From contig CALXAT010000014.1 of assembly GCA_944386365.1 (NCBI GenBank), positions 1-38,486 of the forward strand: DNA of 38,486 bases. Direction: 5' to 3'. The DNA is from an uncultured Clostridia bacterium. GTDB taxonomy: Bacteria > Bacillota > Clostridia > TANB77 > CAG-508. Within the stretch, counting starts at the first letter, position 1, and every line of letters starts with the position of its first letter. A program made the translations under genes and the position numbers. Below are positions 9,832 to 18,183 of this stretch, in pieces. The notes beneath the pieces were generated by a model. The model ran no database searches, was not told the DNA's origin, and saw only the letters and a program-made list of their open reading frames with translations.

Positions 9832-10252
9832 TTATCCCTCCTCATTTTTATAATGTGCAATCGCATCCTGTGTTGTTATCGTTAAATTTTCTGGTAATAT
9901 ATTCAAGTCAAACCATCGCATATCTGTATGTTTGGTTGGCTCCATAATTTTAGGCTCTCCTTCTATTATTCTACACAAAAAACTTGGAGATACCCAATGT
10001 TGATTTTCATTCTTAACAATGTGGTCGCAAATTCCTAATAGCTTTTCTACTTTTATATCTACACCACATTCTTCTTTCACTTCTCTTTTTACGGCATCTT
10101 CAAAAGTTTCCATCCATTCTAGCTTTCCGCCTGGTATACTCCAATATCCTTTTTCTGGTTCTTTGTTTCTTTGTTGTAACAATAATTGTCCTTTTTCATT
10201 CATGATAAATGCGCCGGCATCCTACCCCAATATAATCTTTCCCCGGTTTCAT
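9832..10252 (-). CDS. NUDIX hydrolase, frameshifted near its 5' end
   Basis: A pyrophosphohydrolase of the MutT/NUDIX family. The NUDIX box is intact (GGKLEWMETF, then REVKEECGV). The open frame from ATG 10203 gives 123 residues beginning MNEKGQLLL, but that start lacks a ribosome site and drops the first beta strand. Upstream, a frame from ATG 10252 reads MKPGKDYIGVG and then runs into the wrong phase; removing the single base at 10219 joins it perfectly as GVG-AGAFIMNEKGQ, the expected family N-terminus. So the gene carries a one-base insertion, or an assembly error. As written, the first frame stops at 10196 just past the internal ATG, so re-initiation there is possible. Lies between pyrF and pyrK, perhaps a house-cleaning enzyme; substrate unknown. 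Confidence 0.75.
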
Positions 10253-10284
10253 ATTTTTCACTTCTTTCTGTGATAATCCTTGTC

Positions 10285-11211
10285 CTATTTTATCGCTTGA
10301 TTTAATTCATCTCTCATTCGAATTGCCTCTGCTCTTGTGGCTTTTGCAAAATCTTTTTCTGTATATGTATCTTTCCATAAATCTGACTTATATGCACACA
10401 TTAATCCTCTAGAACTATTAACAATTCCACCAATTCCATTTTCATCAAATCCTAAAGCAATATCTTCTGCTTTTCCACCTTGTGCACCATATCCTGGTAT
10501 TAAGAAGAATGTATGTGGTGCTACTTTTCTTAGGTCTTGTAGTTGTTTTGGATAGGTTGCTCCTACAACTGTTGAAATACTACTATATCCATATTTTCCT
10601 CTTAAATCTTTTCCCCATTCTTCCACAAGTTTTGCTACTTTTGTGTATACTTCTTCTCCTGTTTCTAATTTTAAGTCTTGTAATTCTCCTGAAGATGGAT
10701 TTGATGTTTTGTCAATAATAAATACACCTTTACCATATTTTTCACAATCTTCTATAAATGGTTTAACTCCATCAACTCCTAAATATGGATTTAATGTCAC
10801 AAAATCCACATCATAGATACTTTCTTCTTTTTCTCCTATCTTTGTTTTTCCTAAGAAAGCATTTGAATATGCTTTTGCCGTACTTCCAATATCGCCTCTT
10901 TTAATATCTGCCATAACCAACATGCCTTTCTCTTTTGCATAATGGCAAGTTTCTTCAAAAGCCTTCATTCCTTCTAATCCATACATTTCATAAAAAGCAA
11001 TATTAATTTTCACAGCTGGTATAATATCATAAGTTGCATCTATTAATGCTTTATTAAATTCTATAATTGCCTTTGCTGCACCTTCTAAGTTTTCTTCATA
11101 TTTACTTCTAATACATGTTGGTAACATTTCATATCTAGGGTCTAAACCAATAACCGTTGGGTTATTGGTTTCTTTAATTTTATCAATTAATCTATCCATT
11201 GCATTTATCAT
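10285..11211 (-). CDS. pyrF: Orotidine-5'-phosphate decarboxylase, long (type 2) form
   Basis: A 308-residue decarboxylase making UMP from OMP, the last step of the pathway. It belongs to the longer subfamily: PTVIGLDPRYEMLP near the start, the catalytic MADIKRGDIGSTA (Lys-Asp) motif, VTLNPYLGVDG, and the C-terminal FLIPGYGAQGG with GGIVNSSRG. I start at ATG 11211 (MINAMDRLI) with AAAGGA 11 bases upstream; the frame is open to 11274 but those 21 residues are not family-like. It follows the ArsC-like gene by 78 bases and is followed by the frameshifted NUDIX gene. Confidence 0.94.
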   Translation of the reverse strand: MINAMDRLIDKIKETNNPTVIGLDPRYEMLPTCIRSKYEENLEGAAKAIIEFNKALIDATYDIIPAVKINIAFYEMYGLEGMKAFEETCHYAKEKGMLVMADIKRGDIGSTAKAYSNAFLGKTKIGEKEESIYDVDFVTLNPYLGVDGVKPFIEDCEKYGKGVFIIDKTSNPSSGELQDLKLETGEEVYTKVAKLVEEWGKDLRGKYGYSSISTVVGATYPKQLQDLRKVAPHTFFLIPGYGAQGGKAEDIALGFDENGIGGIVNSSRGLMCAYKSDLWKDTYTEKDFAKATRAEAIRMRDELNQAIK

Positions 11212-11289
11212 TTTCAATTCATTCCTTTCTAAAGTGCTGTCTCCACATCTATATGTTGAAATCTCTGATTTCATTAATATATATCATTC

Positions 11290-11646
11290 TTATTTTGCTA
11301 ATTCTTCCCATTCTTTTTCCTTAAAGCCTATATATATTTTTTCCTTCGTTACAAGTAATGGTCGTTTGATTAACATACCATCAGATGCTAATAATGTTAT
11401 TTTTTCCTTATCTGACATAGTTGGTAATTTTTCTTTTAAATTTAATTCTTTATATTTTAATCCACTTGTGTTAAAAAATTTCTTTATTTCATATCCACTT
11501 TTTTGTATCCATGTTTCTAATTCTTTTTCCGTTGGTGTTTCTAAAACAATATTTCTATCTTGGAATGAAATATTGTTTTTTTCTAACCATTGTTTTGCCT
11601 TTTTGCAAGTTGAACATTTAGGATATTGTATAAATAAATTTTCCAA
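11290..11646 (-). CDS. ArsC/Spx-family thioredoxin-fold protein
   Basis: A 118-residue protein of the arsenate reductase/Spx/YffB superfamily. It opens with LFIQYPKCSTCKKAKQWLE, with the CxxC pair near residue 10, and carries the LLVTKEKIYIGFKEKEWEEL end typical of the family including the conserved RPLL. The best start is TTG 11646, with an AGAGGAA site 6 bases upstream, giving the normal family length; an ATG at 11688 would overlap pyrC and has no site. Whether it reduces arsenate or acts as a redox-sensing or glutathione-like protein cannot be told. Its place between pyrC and pyrF is unusual and no arsenic genes are near. Confidence 0.75.
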   Translation of the reverse strand: MENLFIQYPKCSTCKKAKQWLEKNNISFQDRNIVLETPTEKELETWIQKSGYEIKKFFNTSGLKYKELNLKEKLPTMSDKEKITLLASDGMLIKRPLLVTKEKIYIGFKEKEWEELAK

Positions 11647-11671
11647 AACGATTCCTCTCTTTCTTTCCCAT

Positions 11672-12949
11672 TTATCCTTCAAATACAATTCTTCCGTTTA
11701 CGATGGTGTATTTTACTTTTCCTTTTAATGTTTTTCCGATAAAAGGACTGTTTTTTGATTTTGATACAATCATTTCTTTTGTGTATACATATTCTTCATT
11801 TGGATCAAATATTGTAATATCTGCCATTTTTCCTACTTCTATACATCCTCTTTCATGATCAATATGTAATAATTTAGATGGTGTATATGATGTAAGCCTT
11901 ACTAAATTTAAATAATCAATATGTCCTGGATCTACTAGATTCATAATTTCAGCTGGAAGTGCTGTTTCAAATCCAATAATTCCATTTGGTGCTTTTGATA
12001 GCTCTACATTTTTTTCTGATTCTGCATGTGGCGCATGGTCTGTAATGATACAATCAATGGTTCCTTCTTTTAATCCTTCGATAATCGCTTGTCTATCTTT
12101 TTCTTCTCTTAATGGAGGATTCATTTTTGCATTCGTTCCAGATTTTAATACTTCATCTACTGTAAATGTGAAATAATGTGGACAAGTTTCACAAGTAATT
12201 TTAACACCTCTTTTTTTGGCATCTCTTATCATGTCTTTACTTGTTTTTGTACTAATATGGCAAATATGTCCTCTAACACCATTTGTTTCTGATATTACAA
12301 TTTCTCTTGCCGCCATAATCTCTTCTGCTTCTGGCAATACACCTTGCACGCCTAATTTATCAGCAACAGGTCCTGCATTTATCGCACCTGCTGATACAGA
12401 TTTCTCTTCGCAATGTGATGCTACATATGTTCCTAATTTGTCTGCTTCTATCATAGCTTGTCTCATCATTCTACTATTAACCACTGGCATACCATCATCT
12501 GAGAAAGCAATGGCTCCTGCTTTTTTTAATTCTTCAAAGTCTACTAATTCTTCTCCTTTTTCTCCTTTACTTACAGATGCATATGGTAACACATTACATA
12601 AATTAACTCTTTTGGCTTCATTTATGATATAGGTTAAGGTTTCTACATTGTCTGGTGTTGGCTTTGTATTTGGCATAGGGCAAATAGTTGTAAATCCACC
12701 TGCAACTGCACTTTTTGAACCTGTTTCAATGGTTTCTTTATGTTCTCCTCCTGGTTCTCTTAAATGACAATGTATATCTATCATTCCTGGAATAATATTT
12801 AAATTTGTACAATCTATTTCTCTATCAACAACTTCATTTATGTTTTTTTCAATTTTTGTAATTTTATCATCTTCTATTAAGATGTCATATTTATCATTTA
12901 GATTATTTTTGTAATCAATAACATTTCCATTTTTTAATAATAGTTTCAT
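11672..12949 (-). CDS. pyrC: Dihydroorotase
   Basis: A 425-residue zinc amidohydrolase of class I type that cyclises carbamoyl aspartate to dihydroorotate. Marks: metal-binding DIHCHLREPGGEHKE, GGFTTICPMPNTKP, VASHCEEKS, CETCPHYFTF, and the catalytic Asp of CIITDHAPHAESEK. N- and C-terminal composite beta-domain segments are complete (ends VNGRIVFEG). Third gene of the pyr operon, 43 bases after pyrI. Confidence 0.96.
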   Translation of the reverse strand: MKLLLKNGNVIDYKNNLNDKYDILIEDDKITKIEKNINEVVDREIDCTNLNIIPGMIDIHCHLREPGGEHKETIETGSKSAVAGGFTTICPMPNTKPTPDNVETLTYIINEAKRVNLCNVLPYASVSKGEKGEELVDFEELKKAGAIAFSDDGMPVVNSRMMRQAMIEADKLGTYVASHCEEKSVSAGAINAGPVADKLGVQGVLPEAEEIMAAREIVISETNGVRGHICHISTKTSKDMIRDAKKRGVKITCETCPHYFTFTVDEVLKSGTNAKMNPPLREEKDRQAIIEGLKEGTIDCIITDHAPHAESEKNVELSKAPNGIIGFETALPAEIMNLVDPGHIDYLNLVRLTSYTPSKLLHIDHERGCIEVGKMADITIFDPNEEYVYTKEMIVSKSKNSPFIGKTLKGKVKYTIVNGRIVFEG

Positions 12950-12992
12950 TTATACCTTTTCCTTTCTATTATTTATTCAATTTATTGATATT

Positions 12993-13412
12993 TTATCTAT
13001 TAACTTGCTCCTCACAATATTTACATCTATATACACCATGTTCTCTATCTGTTAGTTCACAGATGTGTGGTAATCCTTGTTCAATAGATGTAATACATCT
13101 AGGATTTTTACATTTAACAACATTTACTAATTTTTCTGGAAGTTCTGGATGAAATTTTTCTACAATTTTTCCATCTTTTATTTTATTTACTGTAATTTTC
13201 GGATCTAAATATCCTAAAATATCTAGATTGATATCTAAATTCTCATCTATTTTTATAATATCTTTTTTTCCTGTTTTATTACTTTTTGCATTTTTTATAA
13301 TAGCAACAGACGTATCTAAATCTCCTAAATTTAAATAATTATATATCTCAAAACTTTTTCCTGCTTCTATATGATCTATTACATATCCATTTTTTATACT
13401 ATCTATATTCAT
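12993..13412 (-). CDS. pyrI: Aspartate carbamoyltransferase regulatory subunit
   Basis: A 139-residue subunit that binds nucleotide effectors and zinc and holds the PyrB trimers together. The N-terminal allosteric part starts MNIDSIKNGYVIDHIEAGKS; the C-terminal zinc domain has four cysteines in KCKNPRCITS and YRCKYCEE. Its presence implies an allosterically controlled holoenzyme. Somewhat shorter than the E. coli protein, as is usual in clostridia. It follows pyrB by 65 bases. Confidence 0.95.
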   Translation of the reverse strand: MNIDSIKNGYVIDHIEAGKSFEIYNYLNLGDLDTSVAIIKNAKSNKTGKKDIIKIDENLDINLDILGYLDPKITVNKIKDGKIVEKFHPELPEKLVNVVKCKNPRCITSIEQGLPHICELTDREHGVYRCKYCEEQVNR

Positions 13413-13477
13413 TGACTTCTTTTCCTTTCTTTTTCAAAATCAATTTTAAAATTTTTCTTATAAGAACTATTTTTAAT

Positions 13478-14392
13478 CTACTTTATCTCTAATAATTTTA
13501 AAATTAATGCCATTCTAATAAATTTACCATATTTTGCTTGTTTAAAATAGCATGCTCTTGGATCATCATCCACTTCTACTGCTATTTCATTTACTCTTGG
13601 TAATGGGTGCATAATACATAAATCCTTTTTGGCATTTTCTAATTTTTCTTCATTTAAGATATAATAATCTTTTAATCTAATATAATCCTCTTCATTAAAG
13701 AATCTTTCTTGTTGTACTCTTGTCATATACAAAATATCTAACTCTGGCATATATTCTTCCATATCATTAGTTTCTACATATTCCATATGATTTTTTTCTA
13801 ATATATCTGTCTTTACATAATCTGGTAATTTTAGTTCATCTGGTGAAATTAATACGATTTTAATATTGCTATATCTTGACATAGCTGTAATTAAAGAATG
13901 AACAGTTCTTCCGAATTTTAAATCACCACAGATACCTATTGTTAAATCAGATAATCTGTGTTTCTCACAATGAATAGTTAATAAATCTGTTAATGTTTGT
14001 GTTGGATGACAATGACCTCCATCACCTGCATTAATAATTGGTACTTCTGCTTTCATAGAAGCAACAAATGGAGCACCTTCTTTTGGATGTCTCATAGCGA
14101 TAATATCTGCATATCCTCCTACCATTCTAACGGTATCTTCAACAGTTTCTCCTTTTGAAGCAGAACTTGTATTAGCAGATGAAAATCCTAACACGTTTCC
14201 TCCTAAATCCAACATAGCAGCTTCAAAGCTTAATCTTGTTCTTGTACTTGGTTCATAAAATAAAGTTGCCAATTTTTTTCCTTCGCATTTTTTTGCATAT
14301 TTTTCTTTGTTTGCCATAATGTCTTTTGCTACATTTATAAGTTCGTCAATTTCTTTAGCTGATAAATCTTTGATATCAATTAAATGTTTCAT
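13478..14392 (-). CDS. pyrB: Aspartate carbamoyltransferase catalytic subunit
   Basis: A 304-residue enzyme joining carbamoyl phosphate and aspartate, the committed step of pyrimidine synthesis. The carbamoyl phosphate loop [13 protein letters not shown], the SKGETVEDT loop, [21 protein letters not shown] and the C-terminal [10 protein letters not shown] are present. ATG 14392 is preceded by AAAGGAGG. First gene of the operon; the promoter at 14422-14450 leaves a leader of only about 25 bases, too short for a PyrR-type attenuator. Confidence 0.97.
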   Translation of the reverse strand: MKHLIDIKDLSAKEIDELINVAKDIMANKEKYAKKCEGKKLATLFYEPSTRTRLSFEAAMLDLGGNVLGFSSANTSSASKGETVEDTVRMVGGYADIIAMRHPKEGAPFVASMKAEVPIINAGDGGHCHPTQTLTDLLTIHCEKHRLSDLTIGICGDLKFGRTVHSLITAMSRYSNIKIVLISPDELKLPDYVKTDILEKNHMEYVETNDMEEYMPELDILYMTRVQQERFFNEEDYIRLKDYYILNEEKLENAKKDLCIMHPLPRVNEIAVEVDDDPRACYFKQAKYGKFIRMALILKLLEIK

Positions 14393-14421
14393 GGTTTCCT
14401 CCTTTAATTTAATCTGTTAAT

Positions 14422-14450
14422 ACTATACAGAAAAATCCTTTAAAAGTCAA
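14422..14450 (-). promoter_or_regulatory. pyr operon promoter
   Basis: Minus strand TTGACT (14450-14445), 17-base spacer, TATAGT (14427-14422), about 30 bases before the pyrB start. No terminator-antiterminator pair or PyrR binding loop is visible. Confidence 0.75.
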
Positions 14451-14514
14451 TGAAAATACAAGAAAAATACAAAAATTGACAAAATGCAAAATAAACTATG
14501 GTTTGTATTTTCTT

Positions 14515-15105
14515 CTATAATTTTCTGGCAATCACTTCATAAACATGCCAAGATTTTATCTTTCCTGCTGCTGTTTTCTTTTTATATTTCTTTTCTTGAA
14601 AGTATATGATTTCAAAATTTTTAAAAATCTCTTCTATCTCTTTTTTATCTACAAAAGTTCTATTACTGTCTTTACTCCAGTCATCTTCCTTTCCTAGAAA
14701 ATTTCCTACAAAATATCCGTTGTGAACAATAGCTTCTATAATATTGTTACAAAATTTTTTAAAATATTTCGGATTACAAAAATACATACTTAAGTTTGAA
14801 ACTATCAGATCCACTATATCTTTGTTTAATTCAATATTTTCAAATTTTTCTATTATAAAATCCAATTTTGATTTATCTTTTATTCTATTTTTTATGACAT
14901 CTATTACACATCTTTCTTTATCTACTGCTATTACAGAATAATTCTTTTCTAATAGATAAATTGTATCATTTCCTGAACCACATCCTAAATCTATTGCTTT
15001 TTTTATTACACATGTATTATCCAATCCCAACTCAAAAAATTTTTCTACAATTAAACTTGGTCTTTCCAGTGTCGTTCTTTTATAAAATTCATTCCATTTT
15101 AGCAT
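14515..15105 (-). CDS. Class I SAM-dependent methyltransferase (TehB-like)
   Basis: A 196-residue Rossmann-fold methyltransferase. Motif I is AIDLGCGSGNDTIYLLE (about residues 38-54), followed by VIAVDKE with the ribose-binding acidic residue and DLIVSNLSMYF at motif IV. It most resembles small tellurite-resistance/TehB-type methyltransferases, but the substrate is unknown. A GGAG site precedes ATG 15105. It has its own promoter, divergent from that of pyrE, and is the gene just upstream of the pyr operon. Confidence 0.8.
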   Translation of the reverse strand: MLKWNEFYKRTTLERPSLIVEKFFELGLDNTCVIKKAIDLGCGSGNDTIYLLEKNYSVIAVDKERCVIDVIKNRIKDKSKLDFIIEKFENIELNKDIVDLIVSNLSMYFCNPKYFKKFCNNIIEAIVHNGYFVGNFLGKEDDWSKDSNRTFVDKKEIEEIFKNFEIIYFQEKKYKKKTAAGKIKSWHVYEVIARKL

Positions 15106-15182
15106 ATCGTTTATCTCCTCTATTTATATATGTTTTGATATTTTTAATCATCTACTTATCTTATGCGATTTAATTTGCGTAA

Positions 15183-15211
15183 TTTATATCATATTTTACA
15201 TAATTTATCAA
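15183..15211 (-). promoter_or_regulatory. Methyltransferase promoter
   Basis: Minus strand TTGATA (15211-15206), 17-base spacer, TATAAA (15188-15183). Confidence 0.55.
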
Positions 15212-15237
15212 TATTTTCTTTAAGCCAGCTCTTTTTA

Positions 15238-15266
15238 TTGACTTATTTTCCTTTTTATATTATGAT
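15238..15266 (+). promoter_or_regulatory. pyrE promoter
   Basis: TTGACT (15238-15243), 17-base spacer, TATGAT (15261-15266), 31 bases before the ATG. Short leader without an attenuator. Confidence 0.7.
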
Positions 15267-15296
15267 ATTTCTAATAAATTTAAGGAGGAATTTTTT

Positions 15297-16154
15297 ATGT
15301 CTGATATTATGTCATATTTATTTGAAACAAAAGCTGTAAGATTTTGTGAAGAAAACAAACCATTTTGGTATACATCTGGTAAAATAGGACCATATTTTAT
15401 CAATACGCATTTTGTATATGGAAGTGAAAAAGAAGCAACTGAATTATTATCTTTCATAGATACCTGTTTAGCTGATAAAAAGACTTTACCAGAAAAAGTA
15501 TTTCAAAAAGTATTAAAACAATATAAAGAAAATGAGATTTATCATAATGTTATTGATTCTATGAAAGACTACATTACACAAAATATAGATGTTTCAGAAA
15601 TTGATTATGTTTCTGGTGGTGAAAGAAGAGATTGGTTTTTCTCTAATATGATTGCCTATCTATTAAATAAACCACACATTTCTATTTATAAAAATTTATC
15701 AACGGTTGTAAGTGATAGTAAATTTGAAAAAACGGAAACGGTAACAAATATCGAAAATAAAAAGGTATTACATATTGCTGATTTAGTAACTGTTGCCTCT
15801 AGCTATATTCGAGCTTGGATACCTGCTATTAAAAACATCGGTGGGCAAATGTGTTGGTCTTGTGTTGTGGTTGATCGTATGCAAGGCGGAAAAGAAAAAA
15901 TAGAAGCTGAAGGTGTAAAAGCTTATTCTTTAGTCAATGTAGACAATACTTTATTTGAAACTGCTTATAAAAATAAAATTATCAATGAAAATCAATTAGA
16001 AATGCTAGAAAAATTCTTTGAAAATCCTGATGAAACCATGAAACAATTTTTAATCAAACATCCTGATTTCTTAGAAAATGCATTACATGCTGATGAAAAG
16101 ACAGCTAAGAGAGCTAAACTTTTAGTTGATGGGAATTTATATGGGCTTAATTAA
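15297..16154 (+). CDS. pyrE: Orotate phosphoribosyltransferase, long atypical form
   Basis: A 285-residue protein that I recognise as the long orotate phosphoribosyltransferase found in some clostridia; the classical enzyme is about 210 residues. It opens with YLFETKAVRFCEENKPFWYTSGKIGPY, similar in layout to the PyrE start (sugar-phosphate site YTSG). The PRPP loop is altered: VLHIADLVTVASS where most PRTases have a VEDVITTGGS-like stretch. The extra C-terminal part (FLIKHPDFLENAL onward) is not in classical PyrE. It is the only pyrE candidate here and completes the pyr set at a distance, on the other strand, with its own promoter and terminator. AAGGAGG precedes the ATG. Confidence 0.8.
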   Translation: MSDIMSYLFETKAVRFCEENKPFWYTSGKIGPYFINTHFVYGSEKEATELLSFIDTCLADKKTLPEKVFQKVLKQYKENEIYHNVIDSMKDYITQNIDVSEIDYVSGGERRDWFFSNMIAYLLNKPHISIYKNLSTVVSDSKFEKTETVTNIENKKVLHIADLVTVASSYIRAWIPAIKNIGGQMCWSCVVVDRMQGGKEKIEAEGVKAYSLVNVDNTLFETAYKNKIINENQLEMLEKFFENPDETMKQFLIKHPDFLENALHADEKTAKRAKLLVDGNLYGLN

Positions 16155-16170
16155 TTAGCCCATTTTATTG
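16141..16170 (+). terminator. pyrE terminator overlapping its stop codon
   Basis: ATGGGCT (16141-16147) pairs with AGCCCAT (16157-16163), then TTTATT. The left arm is the last codons of pyrE. Confidence 0.75.
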
Positions 16171-16197
16171 TATTTAAAAATATTTCAATATGATAAT
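16168..16197 (+). promoter_or_regulatory. Possible promoter of the HAD gene
   Basis: TTGTAT (16168-16173), 18-base spacer, GATAAT (16192-16197). Weak but the only candidate after the pyrE terminator. Confidence 0.4.
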
Positions 16198-16249
16198 GTA
16201 CTCTTCTAAATTTTAGCTCAAATTTGAATTACAAGAAAGAAGGATGATT

Positions 16250-17086
16250 ATGAATCAAACACTTCAATTAAAAAGACCTGCCTTTATTATTTTCACAGAT
16301 AAAGATGGAACTATGAATTTGCAAGATAAAAACTTAAATAAAATCTTTAGACTTGTTCATGCTATGAATGGTATGATAATTCCTACAACAGGAAGAACCG
16401 TTGGAGATATTCAAGAAGACTTAAAAGGAAATAAATTAATAAATCCCGCATTACTAATAGGAGATAATGGAGGTTCTATATTTTTTACAAAGAGTAAAGA
16501 ATTTGTATATAAACAAACCTTAGATTCTGAAAAAGTAAGAAATGTGATTTCTCATTTTACTGAACTAGGTGGAAATCCTGAAATGATTCGATTAACAGAT
16601 GGCGAATATATATATGCAATTAACAATTCTGAAGTACAACAATATTATAGAAAAAAACATACTATAAAATATGGAGAAGATATTAACAGTTTATTAGAGA
16701 TTATGCCAGAAATAACAAAAATCACATTGGCAGGTAGTAGGACACAAATGAAGGATATGGCAAATTATGTTGAAAATTTGGATTTCTGGAGTGATATGGG
16801 CGCAACTAAATTTCCAAATGCTAGTTATCAACATTATCGATTAGACATTGCTGATAGAAATATTAATAAAGGAAATGCTGTAAAGTTAATAAACTCTACT
16901 TTGAAACCACCTTTTGGATATATGTGCATTGGTAATGGAGAAAATGATATTTCGATGTTTAAACAAGCTATTGATGATGGTATGCTAATTGGCATTATGA
17001 AAGATTCTCCTCAATCTGTAATAGAAGAAATGAAAGCTTATGTAGCTTTAAAAAAGAAACGGCAAAATGATTATTATTCCTGCTAA
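16250..17086 (+). CDS. HAD-superfamily (class IIB) phosphatase
   Basis: A 278-residue HAD hydrolase. Motif I is FIIFTDKDGTM with the nucleophile Asp and acid Asp two apart; motif II TTGRT near residue 48; motif IV GNGENDISMF near the C-terminus. The cap between residues about 85 and 190 is of the Cof/sucrose-phosphatase type, so a sugar phosphate or similar small phosphate is the likely substrate. I start at ATG 16250 because the AGAAGG site stands 6 bases before it; the ATG at 16244 touches the site. Its end overlaps the next small ORF by 20 bases. Confidence 0.8.
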   Translation: MNQTLQLKRPAFIIFTDKDGTMNLQDKNLNKIFRLVHAMNGMIIPTTGRTVGDIQEDLKGNKLINPALLIGDNGGSIFFTKSKEFVYKQTLDSEKVRNVISHFTELGGNPEMIRLTDGEYIYAINNSEVQQYYRKKHTIKYGEDINSLLEIMPEITKITLAGSRTQMKDMANYVENLDFWSDMGATKFPNASYQHYRLDIADRNINKGNAVKLINSTLKPPFGYMCIGNGENDISMFKQAIDDGMLIGIMKDSPQSVIEEMKAYVALKKKRQNDYYSC

Positions 17087-17285
17087 TATAAATAAAGCTA
17101 ATGAGTATTTTTTGCGTTTAGCTAAACTTTTTCAACAAAAAATGAAAACCGAACAAGCATATTCAAATAACAATCGTGGAAATCAGTTTAAACAATCTAT
17201 TAAATTTAATCCTCCTCCATTAGATTTAAACTCTAGAAATAATCATTCTGCTAAAACTCGAAAAAGATCTCAAAATATAAAATAA
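17067..17285 (+). CDS. Small basic hypothetical protein overlapping the HAD gene
   Basis: A 72-residue frame starting inside the last codons of the HAD gene. It is rich in Asn, Lys, Gln and Arg (ends KTRKRSQNIK) and shows no known domain. There is no clear ribosome site, but the overlap would permit translational coupling, and 72 stop-free codons in DNA this AT-rich are unlikely by chance. It fills the space between the HAD gene and the terminator. It could instead be the lost C-terminal tail of a frameshifted HAD gene, though the HAD protein already has its final motifs. Confidence 0.45.
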   Translation: MIIIPANINKANEYFLRLAKLFQQKMKTEQAYSNNNRGNQFKQSIKFNPPPLDLNSRNNHSAKTRKRSQNIK

Positions 17286-17308
17286 AAAGTTTATCATTTT
17301 CAATAAAA

Positions 17309-17343
17309 AAAACTTGTATACGTTTTGGTATACAAGTTTTTTA
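17309..17343. terminator. Bidirectional terminator
   Basis: A 13-bp perfect stem, 17309-17321 with 17328-17340, loop of 6, with T-rich tails on both strands. It closes the HAD transcript and the minus-strand histidine phosphatase gene. Confidence 0.88.
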
Positions 17344-17349
17344 CTAATC

Positions 17350-17979
17350 TTATTTTCTTTTTAATAAATCTTCTAATTTATGTGATTTTAAAATAAATCT
17401 TCCTACTTCTTTTCCTTCCAATACAATTGGCTCACAATTTTGTATTTTGATTTTATGTACTAGTTCTTTTTCTAGTCCCATTAATACATATATCATGCAG
17501 CTAATAAATCCTCCATGAGAAAATATACCAATGGTAAAATTACTTTCCAAATCCAACTTTTCTAAAAACGAAAGACATCTTTCACTAACATCCTGATAAT
17601 TTTCTCCATCTGGTGCTTTTATTACAAAATCGCTTCTAAAATTCATCATTTTAGGATTTGTAAAATATTCTGGATATTCATTTTCTAATTCACTTTTTAA
17701 TCTTCCTTCAAACTTTCCTAAAGATCTTTCTCTTAATATTGGTAATTTAACGATATTTGTTTTTCCTGTTGCCAACATTGCCGTTTCTACTGCTCTATCT
17801 AAATCTGAAGAATATATTTTTTCAATTTTTTTGATATATGCATTTTCTCTTAATTTTTTGGCTGCCTTTCTTCCCTCTTCTGTCAGCCCCACATTATATG
17901 CGCCACTATATATTTTTTCCCCTGTATTATATCGTTTATTAAATTCAGATTCTCCATGTCTTACTAAAATAATTCTCAT
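17350..17979 (-). CDS. Histidine phosphatase family protein
   Basis: A 209-residue phosphoglycerate mutase-like phosphatase. It has the catalytic VRHGESEFN (His8), the SSDLDRAVETA stretch with the second Arg, the acidic GKFEGRLKSE region and the second catalytic histidine in IFSHGGFISC. Family members hydrolyse a range of phosphate esters; the exact substrate is unclear. AGGAGG precedes ATG 17979. It follows rubredoxin with a hairpin between, so it may be read partly from the rubredoxin promoter. Confidence 0.85.
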   Translation of the reverse strand: MRIILVRHGESEFNKRYNTGEKIYSGAYNVGLTEEGRKAAKKLRENAYIKKIEKIYSSDLDRAVETAMLATGKTNIVKLPILRERSLGKFEGRLKSELENEYPEYFTNPKMMNFRSDFVIKAPDGENYQDVSERCLSFLEKLDLESNFTIGIFSHGGFISCMIYVLMGLEKELVHKIKIQNCEPIVLEGKEVGRFILKSHKLEDLLKRK

Positions 17980-17995
17980 TTTTTCCTCCTAAAAA

Positions 17996-18023
17996 AATAA
18001 TTGCAATAAATATTGCAATTATT
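17996..18023 (-). terminator. Terminator after rubredoxin
   Basis: A 12-bp perfect stem, 17996-18007 with 18012-18023, loop of 4, then TTTTTT on the minus strand. It overlaps the rubredoxin stop codon and lies just before the ribosome site of the phosphatase gene, so it may be a partial terminator. Confidence 0.75.
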
Positions 18024-18156
18024 CTTCTACTTTTTCAAACATATCTTTTCCAACTCCACATAGAGGGCAAACCCAATCCTCTGGTAAATCTTCAAATTTT
18101 ACTCCTTCTGCTTCATCATCGTAAATATATCCACATGCCATACATCTATATTTCAT
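18019..18156 (-). CDS. Rubredoxin
   Basis: A 45-residue one-iron electron carrier. The four iron ligands are Cys5 and Cys8 ([12 protein letters not shown]) and Cys30 and Cys33 ([15 protein letters not shown]). It is of the short type, with a deletion in the loop after the first pair compared with 52-residue rubredoxins. ATG 18156 follows a GGAGGTGAT site; longer in-frame starts upstream are not needed. Points to an anaerobic host; partner reductase not in view. Confidence 0.93.
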   Translation of the reverse strand: MKYRCMACGYIYDDEAEGVKFEDLPEDWVCPLCGVGKDMFEKVEE

Positions 18157-18183
18157 TATTATCACCTCCATATTTATACCAGC

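Noticed and set aside
9831..9866. Longer pyrK start at 9866
   Set aside because: It lies inside the NUDIX coding region and lacks a ribosome site, whereas ATG 9830 has GAGGAGG and a normal PyrK start.
11212..11274. Longer pyrF start (21 extra residues)
   Set aside because: The extra residues are not family-like and no ribosome site precedes 11274.
14452..14514. Long-range hairpin between GAAAATACAA and TTGTATTTTTC as a methyltransferase terminator
   Set aside because: The loop is about 40 bases, the pairing has a bulge and there is no clear T-run in place.
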